Source: RECM01 sp047921215
Lineage (GTDB): Bacteria > Bacteroidota > Rhodothermia > Balneolales > Cyclonatronaceae
DNA: 64,000 nt
Direction: 5' to 3'
Assembly (NCBI GenBank): GCA_047921215.1
Contig: JBLRWO010000012.1
Coordinates: forward strand, 1-64,000
The position numbers and the translations under genes were made by a program. Under the pieces are notes generated by a model. The model was not told the origin of the DNA. It did not search any database and saw only the letters and a program-made list of their open reading frames with translations. This document shows, one piece after another, positions 63,152 to 64,000 of this stretch. Numbering within the stretch: position 1 is the stretch's first letter; every line of letters starts with the position of its first letter.

Positions 63152-64000
63152 GCCTTTACGCTCTCCTGTCCTGTTAATGGAGTTTCATGTTCCTGGTTTC
63201 CGGATTCCGGAAAATACCTCCGGTTGTATTCATGCTGCATCTTTACAACTTTATGGCGGTCCATAGTTTTGGCACGTTCCAGAAATAAAAAGCCGGCTGA
63301 CAGTGATTTTTCAGCCTCATCCGGCCACGGTTTGAATTTTGCAAACTTCACCATATCGGCTTCCCTCAAAATGCCAATCACGATCTGGCTCAGGTGTGAA
63401 TCTACCATCTGTGCTATGAGTTCCCTTGTTAAATCACGGGTGGTGAGCTCAAGGGCAGGAATATGATAGAGATCTTCAAAATACGCTCGTAAAGAATCAC
63501 CAAGGCGCAGGTAGAAGCCTTTAGGATCACGGCTATAGAAATCTGTATCGGATTTAATACTCTTAAGTTCATTCTCAAGAACTTCGATCGGATTAACGAA
63601 AGGAGGAATATTAACCGGTACCCGTTCGGGTCTGACTGGAATTTCCGGTCTTTTTTTGATATAACGATAGACCAGGTAACCTGCCAGCATCAATGCCAGA
63701 CTGAGAAGAATCCATGGCCACCATATTAGTGTAAACTCGAATATCGGTTTAAGTGGCCTGAATTCTGATTCCTCTTCAACATTAGTGGCAGGCTTAAAAA
63801 TGAAGGGGAATTCACCGGTTCCAAGTACAGACGAATCGTTGTCGACCTTATACCGCACAGGGATATGGGTGAGTGATGTATCAGCAGTTCCAAAAAACTG
63901 TATGGTAAGGGCTAGGCTGTCCCTGTTTGCAGCCGGTTTGAATATTCTTACTTCGCGAAGTTCAAAAACCGAAGAAAAAAAGGAGGTATCCGGCGAAGCG
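63148..64000 (-). CDS. Membrane protein upstream of batA (5' end outside window)
   Basis: The frame is open from 64000 down to the stop at 63148 (about 283 residues seen). A GTG at 63858 is only an internal codon. The visible part starts with beta-rich, extracytoplasmic-looking sequence (KPAANRDSLALTIQFFGTAD), then one membrane helix (TLIWWPWILLSLALMLAGYL), then a cytoplasmic helical domain (EVLENELKSIKSDTDFYSRD; LGDSLRAYFEDLYHIPALEL). Domain order and position before batA agree with the DUF4381/BatD-like proteins of Bat or MoxR operons. The signal peptide is beyond the window edge. Confidence 0.7.
   Translation of the reverse strand, partial: ASPDTSFFSSVFELREVRIFKPAANRDSLALTIQFFGTADTSLTHIPVRYKVDNDSSVLGTGEFPFIFKPATNVEEESEFRPLKPIFEFTLIWWPWILLSLALMLAGYLVYRYIKKRPEIPVRPERVPVNIPPFVNPIEVLENELKSIKSDTDFYSRDPKGFYLRLGDSLRAYFEDLYHIPALELTTRDLTRELIAQMVDSHLSQIVIGILREADMVKFAKFKPWPDEAEKSLSAGFLFLERAKTMDRHKVVKMQHEYNRRYFPESGNQEHETPLTGQESVKA

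Noticed and set aside
1..64000. tRNA, rRNA, CRISPR arrays, transposases, integrases, attachment sites
   Set aside because: Intergenic regions were read for cloverleaf ends, spaced repeats and element genes; none was seen.

Overview
The window looks like chromosomal DNA from a member of the Bacteroidota/Rhodothermota/Balneolota group, most likely a Balneolota-type bacterium. The evidence is a full-length SprA translocon of the type IX secretion system (T9SS), a secreted hydrolase with a C-terminal NYPNPFNP sorting domain, a SusC/SusD pair, a type III glutamine synthetase, menaquinone synthesis genes, DUF3467 and Bat-type VWA genes. Taxon assignment is inference from gene content. No rRNA, tRNA, CRISPR array, insertion sequence or phage gene was seen.

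Layout. 1-5.6 kb: menA, glnN, a small unknown gene and a NagZ-like GH3 enzyme with a T9SS tail. 6.0-20.8 kb: a polysaccharide utilisation locus with two GH144 (PF10091) enzymes, SusC, SusD, a LamG surface lipoprotein, a GH3 beta-glucosidase and a convergent propeller/Y_Y_Y/LuxR-type regulator. GH144 is the endo-beta-1,2-glucanase family, so beta-1,2-glucan is the best substrate guess. 20.8-25.9 kb: the menF-menD-menH-menB operon. 26.4-29.2 kb: a GNAT, a DUF4290-like protein, a cystathionine beta-synthase-type gene and DUF3467. 29.3-41.9 kb: lptG/lptF, the 7.3 kb sprA, then lnt and rsmI. 42-45.9 kb: a VOC protein, hrcA-grpE-dnaJ and a TlpA-like thioredoxin.

46.2-50.3 kb is a tightly coupled cassette: C39-like peptidase, RLAN-type RimK-like ATP-grasp ligase, GCS2-type carboxylate-amine ligase, and an N-formylglutamate-amidohydrolase-like gene broken by a one-base deletion and an in-frame TGA. 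It looks like a small-peptide or amide-metabolite pathway of unknown product. 50.4-52.3 kb: udk and a cell-wall amidase. 52.5-56.7 kb: a 1030-residue P-loop ATPase with a winged-helix-like tail, followed by an MscS channel gene. 56.7-64 kb: a second RsmI-like methylase, two small membrane proteins (one of 54 residues), a cytidylate-kinase-like protein, a beta-lactamase-fold protein lacking the catalytic lysine, a lipase-like hydrolase, a TANGO2/NRDE protein and the start of a Bat operon that runs off the end.

The strongest leads are the amidoligase cassette, the ATPase-MscS pair, the beta-1,2-glucan locus, and three copies of the palindrome AAAGCGCTTT placed only in intergenic DNA at 1222, 5779 and 26296, which suggest one LacI-type regulon joining glnN, the glucan locus and the men/GNAT region.
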